From Deltaproteobacteria bacterium (GTDB lineage: Bacteria; Desulfobacterota; Binatia; UTPRO1), in assembly GCA_020852955.1 (NCBI GenBank), contig JADYZW010000056.1:1-45456 (forward strand): DNA of 45,456 nt, in the 5' to 3' direction. The notes below the pieces were generated by a model. That model was not told where the DNA came from and ran no database searches. It saw only the letters and a program-made list of their open reading frames with translations. The translations under genes and the position numbers were made by a program. This document shows, piece by piece, positions 22,648-31,117 of this stretch; the first letter of the stretch is position 1, and each line of letters starts with the position of its first letter.

Positions 22648-23421
22648 GTGCACGATCCGTTCGTTCTCGCGGGCAGGAGCTACACGTCGCGCCTCATCGT
22701 CGGCACCGGGAAGTACCGGGACTTCGAGGAGACCCGCCAGGCCGTGGAGATCTCGGGCGCCGAGATCGTCACGGTCGCGGTGCGACGGGTGAACATCACC
22801 GACCCGAACGCCCCGAACCTGCTCGATCACCTCGATCCCGGACGCTACACGATCCTGCCGAACACCGCCGGTTGCTACACCGCGGAGGACGCGATCCGCA
22901 CCTGTCGGCTCGCGCGCGATGCCGGCGTGGGCGATCTCGTGAAACTCGAGGTGATCGGCGACGAGCGCACGCTCTTCCCCGACGTCGCCGCGACGCTCGC
23001 CGCCGCGCGGCAGCTCGTCGCCGAGGGCTTCCGGGTGCTGCCCTACGTCACCGACGATCCGGTCACCTGCAAGCGCCTCGAGGAGATGGGCTGCGCCGCC
23101 GTGATGCCGCTCGCCGCGCCGATCGGCTCGGGGCTCGGCATCCGCAATCCCTACAACCTCCGCATCATCCTCGAGCACGCGAAGGTGCCGGTGATCGTCG
23201 ACGCCGGCGTCGGCACCGCATCCGACGCCGCGGCGGCGCTCGAGCTCGGCTGCGATGCCGTCCTCATGAACACGGCGATCGCCGGCGCCGCCGACCCGCT
23301 CCTCATGGCCGAAGCCATGCGGCTCGGCGTCGAGGCGGGACGGAAGGCGTTCAAGGCGGGGCGCATCGCGCGGAAGCTCTACGCCACCGCATCGAGCCCT
23401 CTTTCCGGCCTGATCGAATGA
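22648..23421 (+). CDS. thiG: ThiG, thiazole synthase
   Basis: A 257-residue TIM-barrel enzyme that condenses deoxyxylulose phosphate, dehydroglycine and ThiS-carried sulfur into the thiazole phosphate. The Schiff-base lysine is K99 in [42 protein letters not shown] and [30 protein letters not shown] are conserved family segments. The start is GTG at 22648 with AAGGAG about 8 nt upstream. Its TGA overlaps the thiE ATG in ATGA. Confidence 0.96.
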   Translation: MHDPFVLAGRSYTSRLIVGTGKYRDFEETRQAVEISGAEIVTVAVRRVNITDPNAPNLLDHLDPGRYTILPNTAGCYTAEDAIRTCRLARDAGVGDLVKLEVIGDERTLFPDVAATLAAARQLVAEGFRVLPYVTDDPVTCKRLEEMGCAAVMPLAAPIGSGLGIRNPYNLRIILEHAKVPVIVDAGVGTASDAAAALELGCDAVLMNTAIAGAADPLLMAEAMRLGVEAGRKAFKAGRIARKLYATASSPLSGLIE

Positions 23422-24053
23422 CCGCGGGCGCGGCGGCTCCGCGCGCGCCGCGCGTGATGCTGATCGTCACCGTCGACGACGCGGTGGCGCGCCGCGACGC
23501 GCTCGCCGCGGCGCTCGCCACCGGCGTCGATGCGCTCCAGCTCCGCGATCGACGCGCCGGCGGCGGCGCGCTCCTCGCCGCGGCCGGCGCGCTCGGGGCG
23601 CTCACACGGGCACACGGCGCGGCGCTCGTCGTGAACGACCGCATCGACGTCGCGCTCGCGGCGGGAGCCGACGGTGTCCACCTGCCGGCGACGTCGTTCT
23701 CGATCGCCGCCGCACGCCGGTTGCTCGGAGCGGAGGCATGGATCGGCCGCTCCACCCATGCGCCCGAGGAAGCCGCGCGCGCCGCCGCCGAGGGCGCCGA
23801 CTACGTCGTGCTCGGCCCGGTGTTCGCAACCCCGTCGAAGGAGGTCTACGGCGCGCCGCTCGGACTCGCCGCCGTGGAGGCCGCCGCCGCACGCGTCCGC
23901 TGTCCCGTGATCGCGATCGGCGGCATCACGGCCGCCAACGCACCGACGGTCCGCCGCGCGGGTGCGCACGGTGTCGCGGTCATCCGCGCCATCCTGGACG
24001 CCGCCGACCCCGCCGCGACGGCGCGCGCGCTCTCCGCCGCCGCGGCCGGCTGA
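23418..24053 (+). CDS. thiE: ThiE, thiamine-phosphate synthase
   Basis: A 211-residue TIM-barrel enzyme that joins HMP-pyrophosphate and the thiazole phosphate to give thiamine phosphate. It shows the family's [64 protein letters not shown] and [13 protein letters not shown]. The second motif has NDRIDVA as usual, and the STH of GRSTH replaces the more common SCH. It is the last gene of thiS-thiG-thiE. thiL is at 30090 on the other strand; thiC and thiD are not in the window. Confidence 0.93.
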   Translation: MTAGAAAPRAPRVMLIVTVDDAVARRDALAAALATGVDALQLRDRRAGGGALLAAAGALGALTRAHGAALVVNDRIDVALAAGADGVHLPATSFSIAAARRLLGAEAWIGRSTHAPEEAARAAAEGADYVVLGPVFATPSKEVYGAPLGLAAVEAAAARVRCPVIAIGGITAANAPTVRRAGAHGVAVIRAILDAADPAATARALSAAAAG

Positions 24054-24073
24054 CGGCCGTCGGAATGCCCGGT

Positions 24074-24105
24074 CGGCCGCTCGGGCCCTCGCTCGTCGGC
24101 GGCCG
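24074..24105 (+). terminator. GC hairpin after thiE (weak terminator candidate)
   Basis: CGGCCGC (24074-24080) and GCGGCCG (24099-24105) can form a 7-bp stem with an 18-nt loop, 20 nt after the thiE stop. No T-tract follows, so an intrinsic terminator is not established. The rest of the 251-nt gap to the next gene holds only the promoter listed at 24225. Confidence 0.25.
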
Positions 24106-24224
24106 GTACGCTCCGGGCGCGGCGGCGCGTGTTCGGCAGGGCGTGCCGCCTCCGGGGCCCGGCACCGCATCGTGTCGGGGATCGGCCCCCCGGAGGTGGG
24201 AGGACCCCGTGCCGCTCACTCGCC

Positions 24225-24289
24225 TTGACAAGGTCCGACCGCGCTTCGATAGACCATCGCAACCGATGCACGGTCGGCCACCGCATCGG
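24225..24289 (+). promoter_or_regulatory. Promoter and leader inverted repeat for the LolA-like gene
   Basis: TTGACA (24225-24230) and GATAGA (24248-24253) are 17 nt apart. Downstream, CCGATGC (24263-24269) and GCATCGG (24283-24289) form a perfect 7-bp inverted repeat with a 13-nt centre, inside the expected 5' leader and 15 nt before the ATG at 24305. The repeat could be an mRNA stem-loop or an operator. A GGGGAG Shine-Dalgarno follows it. Confidence 0.5.
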
Positions 24290-24304
24290 AGATCGGGGAG
24301 ACGC

Positions 24305-25096
24305 ATGCGGAACGCGCGAGGAAGGGTCGGAGCGGCGTGGATGGTCGGGATCGCCCTGGGCGTGCTGGTGTGCGCGACGAGCGCTCGCGCGCTCGACGGC
24401 GCGTCGTTGCGGCTCCTCCTCCTCGGGGCGCAGGACATGAACACGCCGCAGACCACGATGCGAGCGGACATCGCCATCGCGCTGGAGACCTACAAGGGCC
24501 CGCGAACGACCCGCGCGATCGCCTTCTTCGCCCCGGGAAAGGACGCCCGCTGGTATCTCCAGCTGAAGGAGCCGGCGCTCGAAGCGCTCGTGCGCGGCGC
24601 CGAGCGGACGGTCATGGTGCGCTCCGGCGGCACGATCAAGACCGAGGCGATCGGCGCGCCGATCGCGGACTTCGGCATCAGCTACGAGGACTTGAGCCGC
24701 TTCGTGGCCGACGACTTCAAGCTCTGGCAGATCGCCGACGAGAGCACCGACGTCGTGCTCGCGGGCGGACACCCGCAAGTCGAATCCGCCTACGTGTACC
24801 GCGCCTACACCTTCGACAAGGGCCGGACGATCCCGCTCAAGGTGCAATTCTACGCGAAGACGCTGAACAACCTCGTGAAGCTCCGCATGGATTCGAATCA
24901 CGTGTCGATCGGCAAGAAGTGGTTCCCGGGCACGATCGAGATCCAGAACTTCCCCGACAGCTCGAAGGCGACCCTGACGATCCACTGGTCGCAGTCGGCA
25001 ACGGTCCCGCCCGAGCTGCTCGCGCCCGAGGGCTTCGGGGGCGCCGCCCCGGTCCCGTGGACCAGCCCGGAGCCGGCGCGCACCGCGACGCCCTGA
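24305..25096 (+). CDS. Periplasmic LolA-like (outer-membrane lipoprotein-sorting family) protein
   Basis: A 263-residue exported protein with a signal peptide (about 1-30, ending TSARA). The mature part has the pattern of the LolA_like family that accompanies lipid exporters: an early MNTPQTTMRADIAIAL, RAIAFFAPGKDARWYLQLKEP, a central SYEDLSRFVADDFKLW, and VSIGKKWFPGTIEIQNF near the end. Members bind lipid or lipoprotein acyl chains in the periplasm, often beside RND/MMPL transporters. No transporter is adjacent here, so the partner is unknown. It has its own promoter and ends 42 nt before the convergent DJ-1-family gene. Confidence 0.75.
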   Translation: MRNARGRVGAAWMVGIALGVLVCATSARALDGASLRLLLLGAQDMNTPQTTMRADIAIALETYKGPRTTRAIAFFAPGKDARWYLQLKEPALEALVRGAERTVMVRSGGTIKTEAIGAPIADFGISYEDLSRFVADDFKLWQIADESTDVVLAGGHPQVESAYVYRAYTFDKGRTIPLKVQFYAKTLNNLVKLRMDSNHVSIGKKWFPGTIEIQNFPDSSKATLTIHWSQSATVPPELLAPEGFGGAAPVPWTSPEPARTATP

Positions 25097-25138
25097 CCGG
25101 GAGGCCTCGGATCCCCCGGACGCCCCGAGCGGGAGACC

Positions 25139-25765
25139 TCAGATCCGCCGGCGGACGTCCTCCGGGTACGGGTATTCCATGTGGCGCGCGGTCTCGCGCG
25201 CCACCCGCTCGCCGTAGAGGCGCGCCACCACCCGGAGCGCCATGTCGATACCGGCCGAGATGCCGGCCGACGTGACGACGCGACCGTCCTCGACCACGTG
25301 CAGGCCGTCCTCGACCGTCGCCCGCGGCGCGATCGTCCGCAGAAGACCCAGCGACCGCCAGTGCGTCGTCGCGCGCCGCCCGTCGAGCAGCCCGACCCGT
25401 CCGAGCAGCAGGGCGCCCGTACACACCGACGTGAGCATCGGGGCCGCGCCGCCGCGCGCGGCGATCCAATCGAGGAGCGGCCGATGCTCGAGGAGCCGGC
25501 GGGTTCCCCACCCGCCCGGCACGACCAGCACGTCGAGCGGTGGACACTCGGCAACCGCGCAGTCGGGCAGCACGCGCAATCCGCCCGTCGCGACCACGAC
25601 GTCGCGTGTCTCGGCGACGAGCCGCACCTCGAAGGGCGACGGATCCTGGCGACGCCGCACGTCGTCGAGCCGCGTCACCGAGAACACCTCGAAGGGTCCG
25701 CAGAAGTCGAGGACCTCGACGTCCGGGAAGACGAGGATGCCGACCCGCGTGCGCGCCGTCGTCAT
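25139..25765 (-). CDS. DJ-1/PfpI family protein, isonitrile-hydratase-like
   Basis: A 208-residue class-I glutamine-amidotransferase-like protein. The nucleophile elbow is SVCTGALLLG with Cys115, and D20 (VLDFCGPFEVF) and the TTHW motif (133-136) occupy positions matching those needed by Pseudomonas isonitrile hydratase, which converts isonitriles to N-formamides. It lacks the AraC-type DNA-binding domain that usually follows this fold in GlxA/FtrA regulators. The ATG at 25765 overlaps the stop of the upstream fragment in ATGA. Exact substrate is not established from sequence. Confidence 0.82.
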   Translation of the reverse strand: MTTARTRVGILVFPDVEVLDFCGPFEVFSVTRLDDVRRRQDPSPFEVRLVAETRDVVVATGGLRVLPDCAVAECPPLDVLVVPGGWGTRRLLEHRPLLDWIAARGGAAPMLTSVCTGALLLGRVGLLDGRRATTHWRSLGLLRTIAPRATVEDGLHVVEDGRVVTSAGISAGIDMALRVVARLYGERVARETARHMEYPYPEDVRRRI

Positions 25766-26082
25766 GCCGGACCCGCGGCGTGCGCCGCCGCCCCGAAGGC
25801 CCGCACGACCTCGACCATCTCGGGCGGGATCGCGATCCTCATGGGGCTCCCTTCTCGCAGCATCGGTGCAGCGTGGCGCGGAAGCGTTGGCGATAGGCGC
25901 CGGGCGACCACCTCGACCTCGTACGCCGGGTCGGCGCCGCCGGGGCGCGCGGCCAGCAGGCGGGAGGCGCACCCGAAGACCTCGAGCGGACCCGTCACGT
26001 CGAGGATCTGCACGTCCGGAAAGGCGCCCATGACGATGCGGCGCGCGGCCGAATGCCGTGCCATGCCGAGAGAGTCGGCCAT
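25762..26082 (-). pseudogene. Truncated GlxA/FtrA-type (DJ-1 + AraC) regulator fragment
   Basis: The frame encodes 106 residues. The first 60 or so (ARRIVMGAFPDVQILDVTGPLEVFG ending in YEVEVVAR; shown here in pieces: FPDVQILDVTGPLEVF) are the N-terminal strand-helix of a GlxA-family DJ-1 domain. The rest of the fold, including the nucleophile elbow, and the whole AraC domain are missing. The remaining 45 residues are unrelated. A good GAGAAGGGAG Shine-Dalgarno precedes an internal ATG at 25842, giving a possible 26-residue peptide that ends in the ATGA overlap with the next gene. I read this as a decayed regulator whose remnant may still couple translation of the intact DJ-1 protein. Confidence 0.6.
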
Positions 26083-26157
26083 TCGCGCCCTGGCCGCAAG
26101 GTCATCCGCCCGACGAATCCTGCCAGCCGCGCGGCCCGGCGGCGCTCCGGCGGGAGC

Positions 26158-27576
26158 TCAGCGCCGCGACGGCCTGGCACGCCGCTGCCGCGTCCGCGCC
26201 GCTTCCACGCTCTCCCCGAACACCCGCCGCCAGTTCGTGACGGTGCCGAGCTGCTGGATGTACGACTCCAGCCCGACCAGCGCGCGCACCAGGAACACGC
26301 GATGCCCCGGCGCCTTGAAGATGCGGTGCTCGAGCGCGATCTGCGCGACCTCCATCGCGCGCTCGACGGACTGGTACTGCTTCGGGTCGTACACCGCGTC
26401 GACCAGCGCGGGCTCGAACACGATCCGCATGATGCGAATCATCGCGGCCGGATCGTCGGCGGGATCGAGGAAGCCGAGGCGCACGAAGCACTCGCTCATG
26501 CCCGCCGCATCGCCGGCGAGCAACGCCACGGCGAGATCGAGATAGGCGCGGCGGATCGGCTCCTCGAAGACGCGCACGCTGCCGAGGTCGAGCATGCAGA
26601 GCCGTGGATGGTGGGTGACCATGTAGTTGCCGGGATGGGGATCGGTATGGAGGACGCCGAACTCGAACACCTGCCGCCAGAGCACCCGGAAATACTTGAG
26701 CGCGACCCAGTCCTTGAGGCTCTGGTCGACCCCCGGCGCCAGGATATCGGCGAGGGGGTAGCCGTCGACCGCCTCCATCGTCAGCACCCGGCGCGACGAG
26801 AACTCCGGAACCGGCCGCGGGATCACGACCTCCGGATCGTCGGCGAAGAGCGCGCGGAAACGCGCCAGGTTCTTCGCCTCGTTCACGTAGTCGAGCTCCT
26901 CGCACAGTCGGTCTTCCAGCTCGCGCGCGACCTCGGTGGCGTCGATCTTCTGCTTCATCACGTCGCGGCCGATGCGCGCGAGCGTCGCGAGCAGCACGCG
27001 GATGTTCTTGAGGTCCTGGACGACCGTGTCCTCGACGCCCGGATACTGGATCTTCACGACCACCGCCGCCCCGCTCCGGAGGCGGGCACGGTGCACCTGG
27101 CCGAGCGACGCCGCCGCGAACGCCTCCGGCTCGAACTCGGCGAAGAGCTCCTCGGGCGCCCGGCCGAGCTCGCGCGTCACCTGCTCGCGGATGACGGCGG
27201 CGTCCATCGGCGGCACCGATGACTGCACCGTCGAGAGCACCGCGAGCGCCTCTGGCGGCAGAAGGTCGTTCCGCATGCTCAGCATCTGCACCAGCTTCAT
27301 GAAGGCGCCCTTGAGCTCGGTCGATCCTTCGACGATGCGGACGGCGTTCCGGACGTGCGCGTCGAGAAGGTCGCGCTCCGTGCGCTCGGACGACTGGAAG
27401 GGGCGCTTCAACGCCTGCCAGAGGTAGCTCCCGCCGACCGACGTCGTGAGGCCACCGACCTTGAGCACGCGGCGCGCCCGTCCCGTCGTGAGCGGAGCGG
27501 CGCAGCCGCCCGCCGCCGCGGCGCGCTTGCGGGGCCGCGGAGCGTCCGGCGGCGGCTGTGGCGCGCGGGGGCTCAT
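26158..27576 (-). CDS. ABC1/AarF/UbiB-family atypical kinase-like ATPase
   Basis: A 472-residue UbiB-family protein with no obvious membrane helices at the C-terminus. Conserved features are the Ala-rich loop AAASLGQVHRARL (154-166), the ATP lysine K175 in VVVKIQYPG, CEELDYVNEAKN, and the catalytic loop HTDPHPGNYM (310-319). Two hallmark motifs deviate: KxGQ reads KLVQ (94-97), and the metal-binding DFG reads DLG (330-332). Family members support quinone or lipid metabolism as unorthodox kinases/ATPases. The ATG at 27576 lies 106 nt after the CorC-like gene on the same strand. The role here is unknown. Confidence 0.88.
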   Translation of the reverse strand: MSPRAPQPPPDAPRPRKRAAAAGGCAAPLTTGRARRVLKVGGLTTSVGGSYLWQALKRPFQSSERTERDLLDAHVRNAVRIVEGSTELKGAFMKLVQMLSMRNDLLPPEALAVLSTVQSSVPPMDAAVIREQVTRELGRAPEELFAEFEPEAFAAASLGQVHRARLRSGAAVVVKIQYPGVEDTVVQDLKNIRVLLATLARIGRDVMKQKIDATEVARELEDRLCEELDYVNEAKNLARFRALFADDPEVVIPRPVPEFSSRRVLTMEAVDGYPLADILAPGVDQSLKDWVALKYFRVLWRQVFEFGVLHTDPHPGNYMVTHHPRLCMLDLGSVRVFEEPIRRAYLDLAVALLAGDAAGMSECFVRLGFLDPADDPAAMIRIMRIVFEPALVDAVYDPKQYQSVERAMEVAQIALEHRIFKAPGHRVFLVRALVGLESYIQQLGTVTNWRRVFGESVEAARTRQRRARPSRR

Positions 27577-27682
27577 GCGATCGGCGCGATCCGGCTCGCG
27601 GCGGCCTGGCGCGCGAACCCCGGAAGCCGCGCCGCGAAGGCGGCCGCGCCCTCGGCGGCGAGGCGGGTCACGGGCGCGGAGG

Positions 27683-28843
27683 CTAACCCGCGGCGATCGC
27701 GTGCACAATCACCTCGCGCACCGCGCGCGCGTCGGCGCGGGTCACCTCGATCGTCACGCGCGCGAGCTTCACCCGCACGCCGGCGCGCGGCACGCGCCCG
27801 AGGTGCGTGACCACGAGGCCCGCGATCGTCTCGTAGTCCCCGGCCGGCAGGAGCCACGGGAAGATCTCGTTCAGCCGGTCGACCTCCATCGCCCCCTCGA
27901 CGCGCACCGCGCCGTCGCTCCGACGCTCGAAGAGGACCTCGCGCTCGTCGTACTCGTCCTCGATCTCTCCGACGATCTCCTCGAGCAGATCCTCGACGGT
28001 GACGATGCCGACCGTTCCGCCGTATTCGTCGACGACGACCGCCAGATTGACGCCGCGGCGTTGCATGAGGCGGAGCTGTTGGTGCGCGAGCCGGTTCTCG
28101 GGCACGTAGAGCGGCGGCCGCATGATGGTGCGCACCGGCTCGCCGAGCCGCGTCTCGCCGAGGAGGTCGAAGACGTGGACGACGCCGATGATGTTGTACA
28201 TGCGCTGCTGGAAGACCGGCACGCGCGAGACCTTCTCGCGCGTCGCCAGCGCGAGGGCCTCCTCGATCGGCGCGTCGTCGCGCACCGCGTAGATGTGAAT
28301 GAGGGGGATCATGACCTCGCGCACGCGGGTCTCGCGGAACCGGAAGATGCGGCGGATGAACTGGGGCGACGAGAGCGTGACGTCCTCGCCGGGACGCTCG
28401 CGGCGCAGGAGATCCGACAGCACCTGGCCGAGCGTGGGGATCCAGCGATCGCCGCGCCCGCCGGTCGCGACCACGACGCCCGATTCGATCCACCGCAGCG
28501 GCGTGCAGGCGAGCGCGAGCGTGCGATGCGCGAACGTCCGGATCGGCGCGGGCAGCACGCGGCGCTGCGCTTGCGCGAGAGCGCGCGGCAGGAGGTCGGC
28601 CACCAGGACCGCGACCGGGGCGACGGCCAACACCGCAAGCGCGACCACGCTCATGCCGTCGGTCGAGACGAGGAGCGCCAGACCGCTCGCGCCCGCCGCG
28701 ACCACCGCGGCCACCGCCGCGCCGGCCTCGAGGCTCGCGGCGGTCCGTGGAGCAAGCGGCGCATAGAGCGCCGCCGAGCCGCCCGCCGCGATCGCGCGCA
28801 AGCCGAGCGCGACGAGCGCGATCGCGAGGAGGATCACGACCAT
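27683..28843 (-). CDS. CNNM/CorC-HlyC family protein (CBS pair), paralogue 1
   Basis: A 386-residue protein with about three N-terminal membrane segments (about 1-85) that form a short CNNM-like region. A CBS pair follows (about 175-300; VREVMIPLIHIYAV and MRPPLYVPE mark the two halves), including VNLAVVVDEYGGTVGIVTVEDLLEEIVGEIEDEYD, then a CorC_HlyC domain (about 310-385). The family is linked to Mg2+/Co2+ efflux or homeostasis, with CBS domains sensing Mg-ATP. The ATG at 28843 lies inside the end of the upstream paralogue (10-nt overlap), so the two are made together. Confidence 0.88.
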   Translation of the reverse strand: MVVILLAIALVALGLRAIAAGGSAALYAPLAPRTAASLEAGAAVAAVVAAGASGLALLVSTDGMSVVALAVLAVAPVAVLVADLLPRALAQAQRRVLPAPIRTFAHRTLALACTPLRWIESGVVVATGGRGDRWIPTLGQVLSDLLRRERPGEDVTLSSPQFIRRIFRFRETRVREVMIPLIHIYAVRDDAPIEEALALATREKVSRVPVFQQRMYNIIGVVHVFDLLGETRLGEPVRTIMRPPLYVPENRLAHQQLRLMQRRGVNLAVVVDEYGGTVGIVTVEDLLEEIVGEIEDEYDEREVLFERRSDGAVRVEGAMEVDRLNEIFPWLLPAGDYETIAGLVVTHLGRVPRAGVRVKLARVTIEVTRADARAVREVIVHAIAAG

Positions 28844-30093
28844 CGCTGCACGCGCACCAGCGCGACGGCCGGACCGTCGAGCCGCTCGACCGTCAGCCGG
28901 CAGCCGTCCATCTCCACCGACTCGCCGACCTCCGGCACCCTCCCCATGCGCTCCATCACCATGCCCGCGATCGTCGTTCCGTCCTCCGACGGCGGCAGCG
29001 CGAGCTTCAGACGGGCGTTCAGCTCCTCGACCGAGACGCGGCCGCTCACCAGGAACGTCCCCGGCCCGCGCCGCCGGATCGCCGGCTCCTCGTCCTCATC
29101 GAGCTCGTCGCGCATCTCGCCGAAGAGTTCCGCGAGGAGATCCTCCATCGTGACGAGCCCGACGAGGCTGCCGTACTCGTCGAGGACGAGCGCGATGTGG
29201 ACCTTGCGGGCTCGGAACTCGCGGAAGAGTTCGCCGACCGGCTTCTCGGCCTGCACCACGTAGGGCTGGCGGAGCAACGGCCCGATGCCGTCGGCGCCGA
29301 GGGTCACGCCGAGGACGTCCTTCACGTAGAGGAAGCCGACGATGTCGTCCTTCTCGCCGCGATGGACCGGCAAGCGAGAGAAGCCCGACTCGCGCATCAC
29401 GGCGAGCACGTCGGCGGGCGCGATGTCGGCCGGCACCGACACGATGTCGCAGCGCGGGGTCAACACGTGCCGCACCGAGCGCTCCCCGAACCGGACCGCT
29501 TTCGCCACGAGCGCGCGCTCGGCGTCCACCAGCTCCGACTCGCCCTCGTGACTCAGCGCCGCCATCTCCTCGGGCGCGAAGACGTTGTCGCCCGACGGCG
29601 CCTCGCCGAGCAAGCCGTGGGCGAGCGCGCGGCCGACCGTCTTGAGCGCCGCAGCGAGCCCCCGCAGCGGTGCGAGCATCCACCCGAGCGCCGGACCGAT
29701 CGTGGCGTGGCCGCGCGCGAGCCGCCGCTTGGCGACGCCCGCCGCCGCGCCGCGCAGCAGGAGGATCGCGACCGCCGTCGCGACGACGGCCGCGACGCCG
29801 CCGCGGAGGCCGTCGTGGCGATACCCGAGCGACGCGCCGAGCGCCGCGGCCGCGGCGAGCGCGAGCTCGCGGCCGAGCGCGAGCGAGATCACGAGCCGGC
29901 GCGGGTGGCGATGGAGCTCGTAGAAGAGCTCGCCGAGCCGGCGCGGACCCGCGGCGGTGCGCGCCACGTCGCGCGCCGCCGCGAGCGTCGCCTCGGCACC
30001 GGCGAGGAGCGTCCACACCAGGAGCGCCAACCCGAAGGGGGCGAGCACCGCCCACTCCGACGCCGACGGGAGATGCGCGAGCGGGCCGCTCAC
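28834..30093 (-). CDS. CNNM/CorC-HlyC family protein (CBS pair), paralogue 2
   Basis: A 419-residue protein with an N-terminal membrane region (about 15-150), a CBS pair (about 205-330; VRHVLTPRCDIVSV opens it) and IALVLDEYGSLVGLVTMEDLLAELFGEM in the second half, then a CorC_HlyC domain with SVEELNARLKLALP. It has the same layout as its neighbour but only moderate similarity, suggesting an old duplication and possibly a heteromeric pair. The start is GTG at 30093, overlapping the thiL stop in GTGA. The order thiL-corC2-corC1 forms one transcription unit. Confidence 0.88.
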   Translation of the reverse strand: MSGPLAHLPSASEWAVLAPFGLALLVWTLLAGAEATLAAARDVARTAAGPRRLGELFYELHRHPRRLVISLALGRELALAAAAALGASLGYRHDGLRGGVAAVVATAVAILLLRGAAAGVAKRRLARGHATIGPALGWMLAPLRGLAAALKTVGRALAHGLLGEAPSGDNVFAPEEMAALSHEGESELVDAERALVAKAVRFGERSVRHVLTPRCDIVSVPADIAPADVLAVMRESGFSRLPVHRGEKDDIVGFLYVKDVLGVTLGADGIGPLLRQPYVVQAEKPVGELFREFRARKVHIALVLDEYGSLVGLVTMEDLLAELFGEMRDELDEDEEPAIRRRGPGTFLVSGRVSVEELNARLKLALPPSEDGTTIAGMVMERMGRVPEVGESVEMDGCRLTVERLDGPAVALVRVQRWS

Positions 30094-31058
30094 GGCCGGA
30101 AGTGCTCGTGGCCCGCGCCGCGCGGAAGCGCGAGCGGCCGCCCCGCGCCATCGAGGACCACGAGACCGCGGCCGGCGGCGACCGTGCCGATGCGGGTGAA
30201 CGCGACGCCGGCGTGGAGGCGGGCGAGCGCGGCGCGCTGGCGCGGCGCGGCCGTGAAGAGGAGCTCGTAGTCCTCGCCGCCCACGAGCGCGAGCCGCCGG
30301 GCCGCGGCGGGCGCGAGCCCGGCGAGGCAGCGGGCGAGCGGCAGGCGCTCCGCCTCGATCACCACGCGCCGGCCGCTCCCGCGCACGAGCCGACCCGCGT
30401 CGATCGCCAGGCCGTCGCTGAGGTCCATCATCGCCGTCGGGATGCCGGCCGCCGCGAGCGCTTCCCCCGCCCGCAGACGCGCGACCGGCCGACGCCACCA
30501 CCGTCGTGCGGTCTCACCGGCGGGAAGCCTACGAGCGCGCAGCAGCAGGCGCAACCCGAAGGCGGCGCCGCCGAGCGACCCCGTCACCCAGACGTCGTCG
30601 CCGATCCGCGCTCCGCTACGCAGCACCGGACGCGCCGGCGCGTCGCCGAGGACGGTCACGGTGAGCGAGAGCTCGCGCGCCGTGGCGAGATTGCCGCCGG
30701 CGAGCGCCCCTCCCGCGCGCGCCGCCGCCGCGCGCACACCGCGCACGACGCCGCGAAGCTCCGCGGCCGGCCACGTCGGCGGCGCCGCGATCGCGAGCAG
30801 CACCGCCCGCACTCGCCCTCCCATCGCCGCCACGTCGCTCGCCGCGACGTGGAACCCCCGCCGCCCGAGCTCCCACCCCGAAAGCCAGGGCCGCCGGAAG
30901 TGCACCCCTTCCACCAGGGCGTCGGTCGTCAGAAGCAACGGGTGCGACGATCGCGCAACCACCGCCGCATCGTCCCCCGGCCCGACGATCACCCCCGCAC
31001 GCGCCGGCACGAGCCGCGAGATCTCCTCCAGCAGCGCGACCTCACCGACGTCGCGCAA
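30090..31058 (-). CDS. thiL: ThiL, thiamine-monophosphate kinase
   Basis: A kinase of about 322 residues that phosphorylates thiamine monophosphate to the active diphosphate. Landmarks are GEVALLEEISRLVP, the Mg-ATP loop VGPGDDAAVV, LLTTDALVEGVHF, the dimer region GFHVAASDVAAMGG, GGNLATARELSLTVTVLG and MMDLSDGLAIDAGRL. No ATG is available. I prefer TTG at 31058 because an AGGGGGGAG Shine-Dalgarno lies 9 nt upstream and the protein then begins directly before the conserved GEVALL. A TTG at 31079 would add seven residues with no Shine-Dalgarno. It lies 59 nt after dnaJ and overlaps the second CorC gene. Confidence 0.9.
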   Translation of the reverse strand: MRDVGEVALLEEISRLVPARAGVIVGPGDDAAVVARSSHPLLLTTDALVEGVHFRRPWLSGWELGRRGFHVAASDVAAMGGRVRAVLLAIAAPPTWPAAELRGVVRGVRAAAARAGGALAGGNLATARELSLTVTVLGDAPARPVLRSGARIGDDVWVTGSLGGAAFGLRLLLRARRLPAGETARRWWRRPVARLRAGEALAAAGIPTAMMDLSDGLAIDAGRLVRGSGRRVVIEAERLPLARCLAGLAPAAARRLALVGGEDYELLFTAAPRQRAALARLHAGVAFTRIGTVAAGRGLVVLDGAGRPLALPRGAGHEHFRP

Positions 31059-31117
31059 GCGGCGCGACTCCCCCCTCAAACGGAATCAACAACCCCGGCC
31101 GGGCTCAACGACCGACC

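Noticed and set aside
27573..27671. A 32-codon GTG-initiated ORF overlapping the UbiB-like start (ATGA)
   Set aside because: There is no Shine-Dalgarno and the composition is Ala-rich, as in a shadow frame. The overlap alone is weak support.
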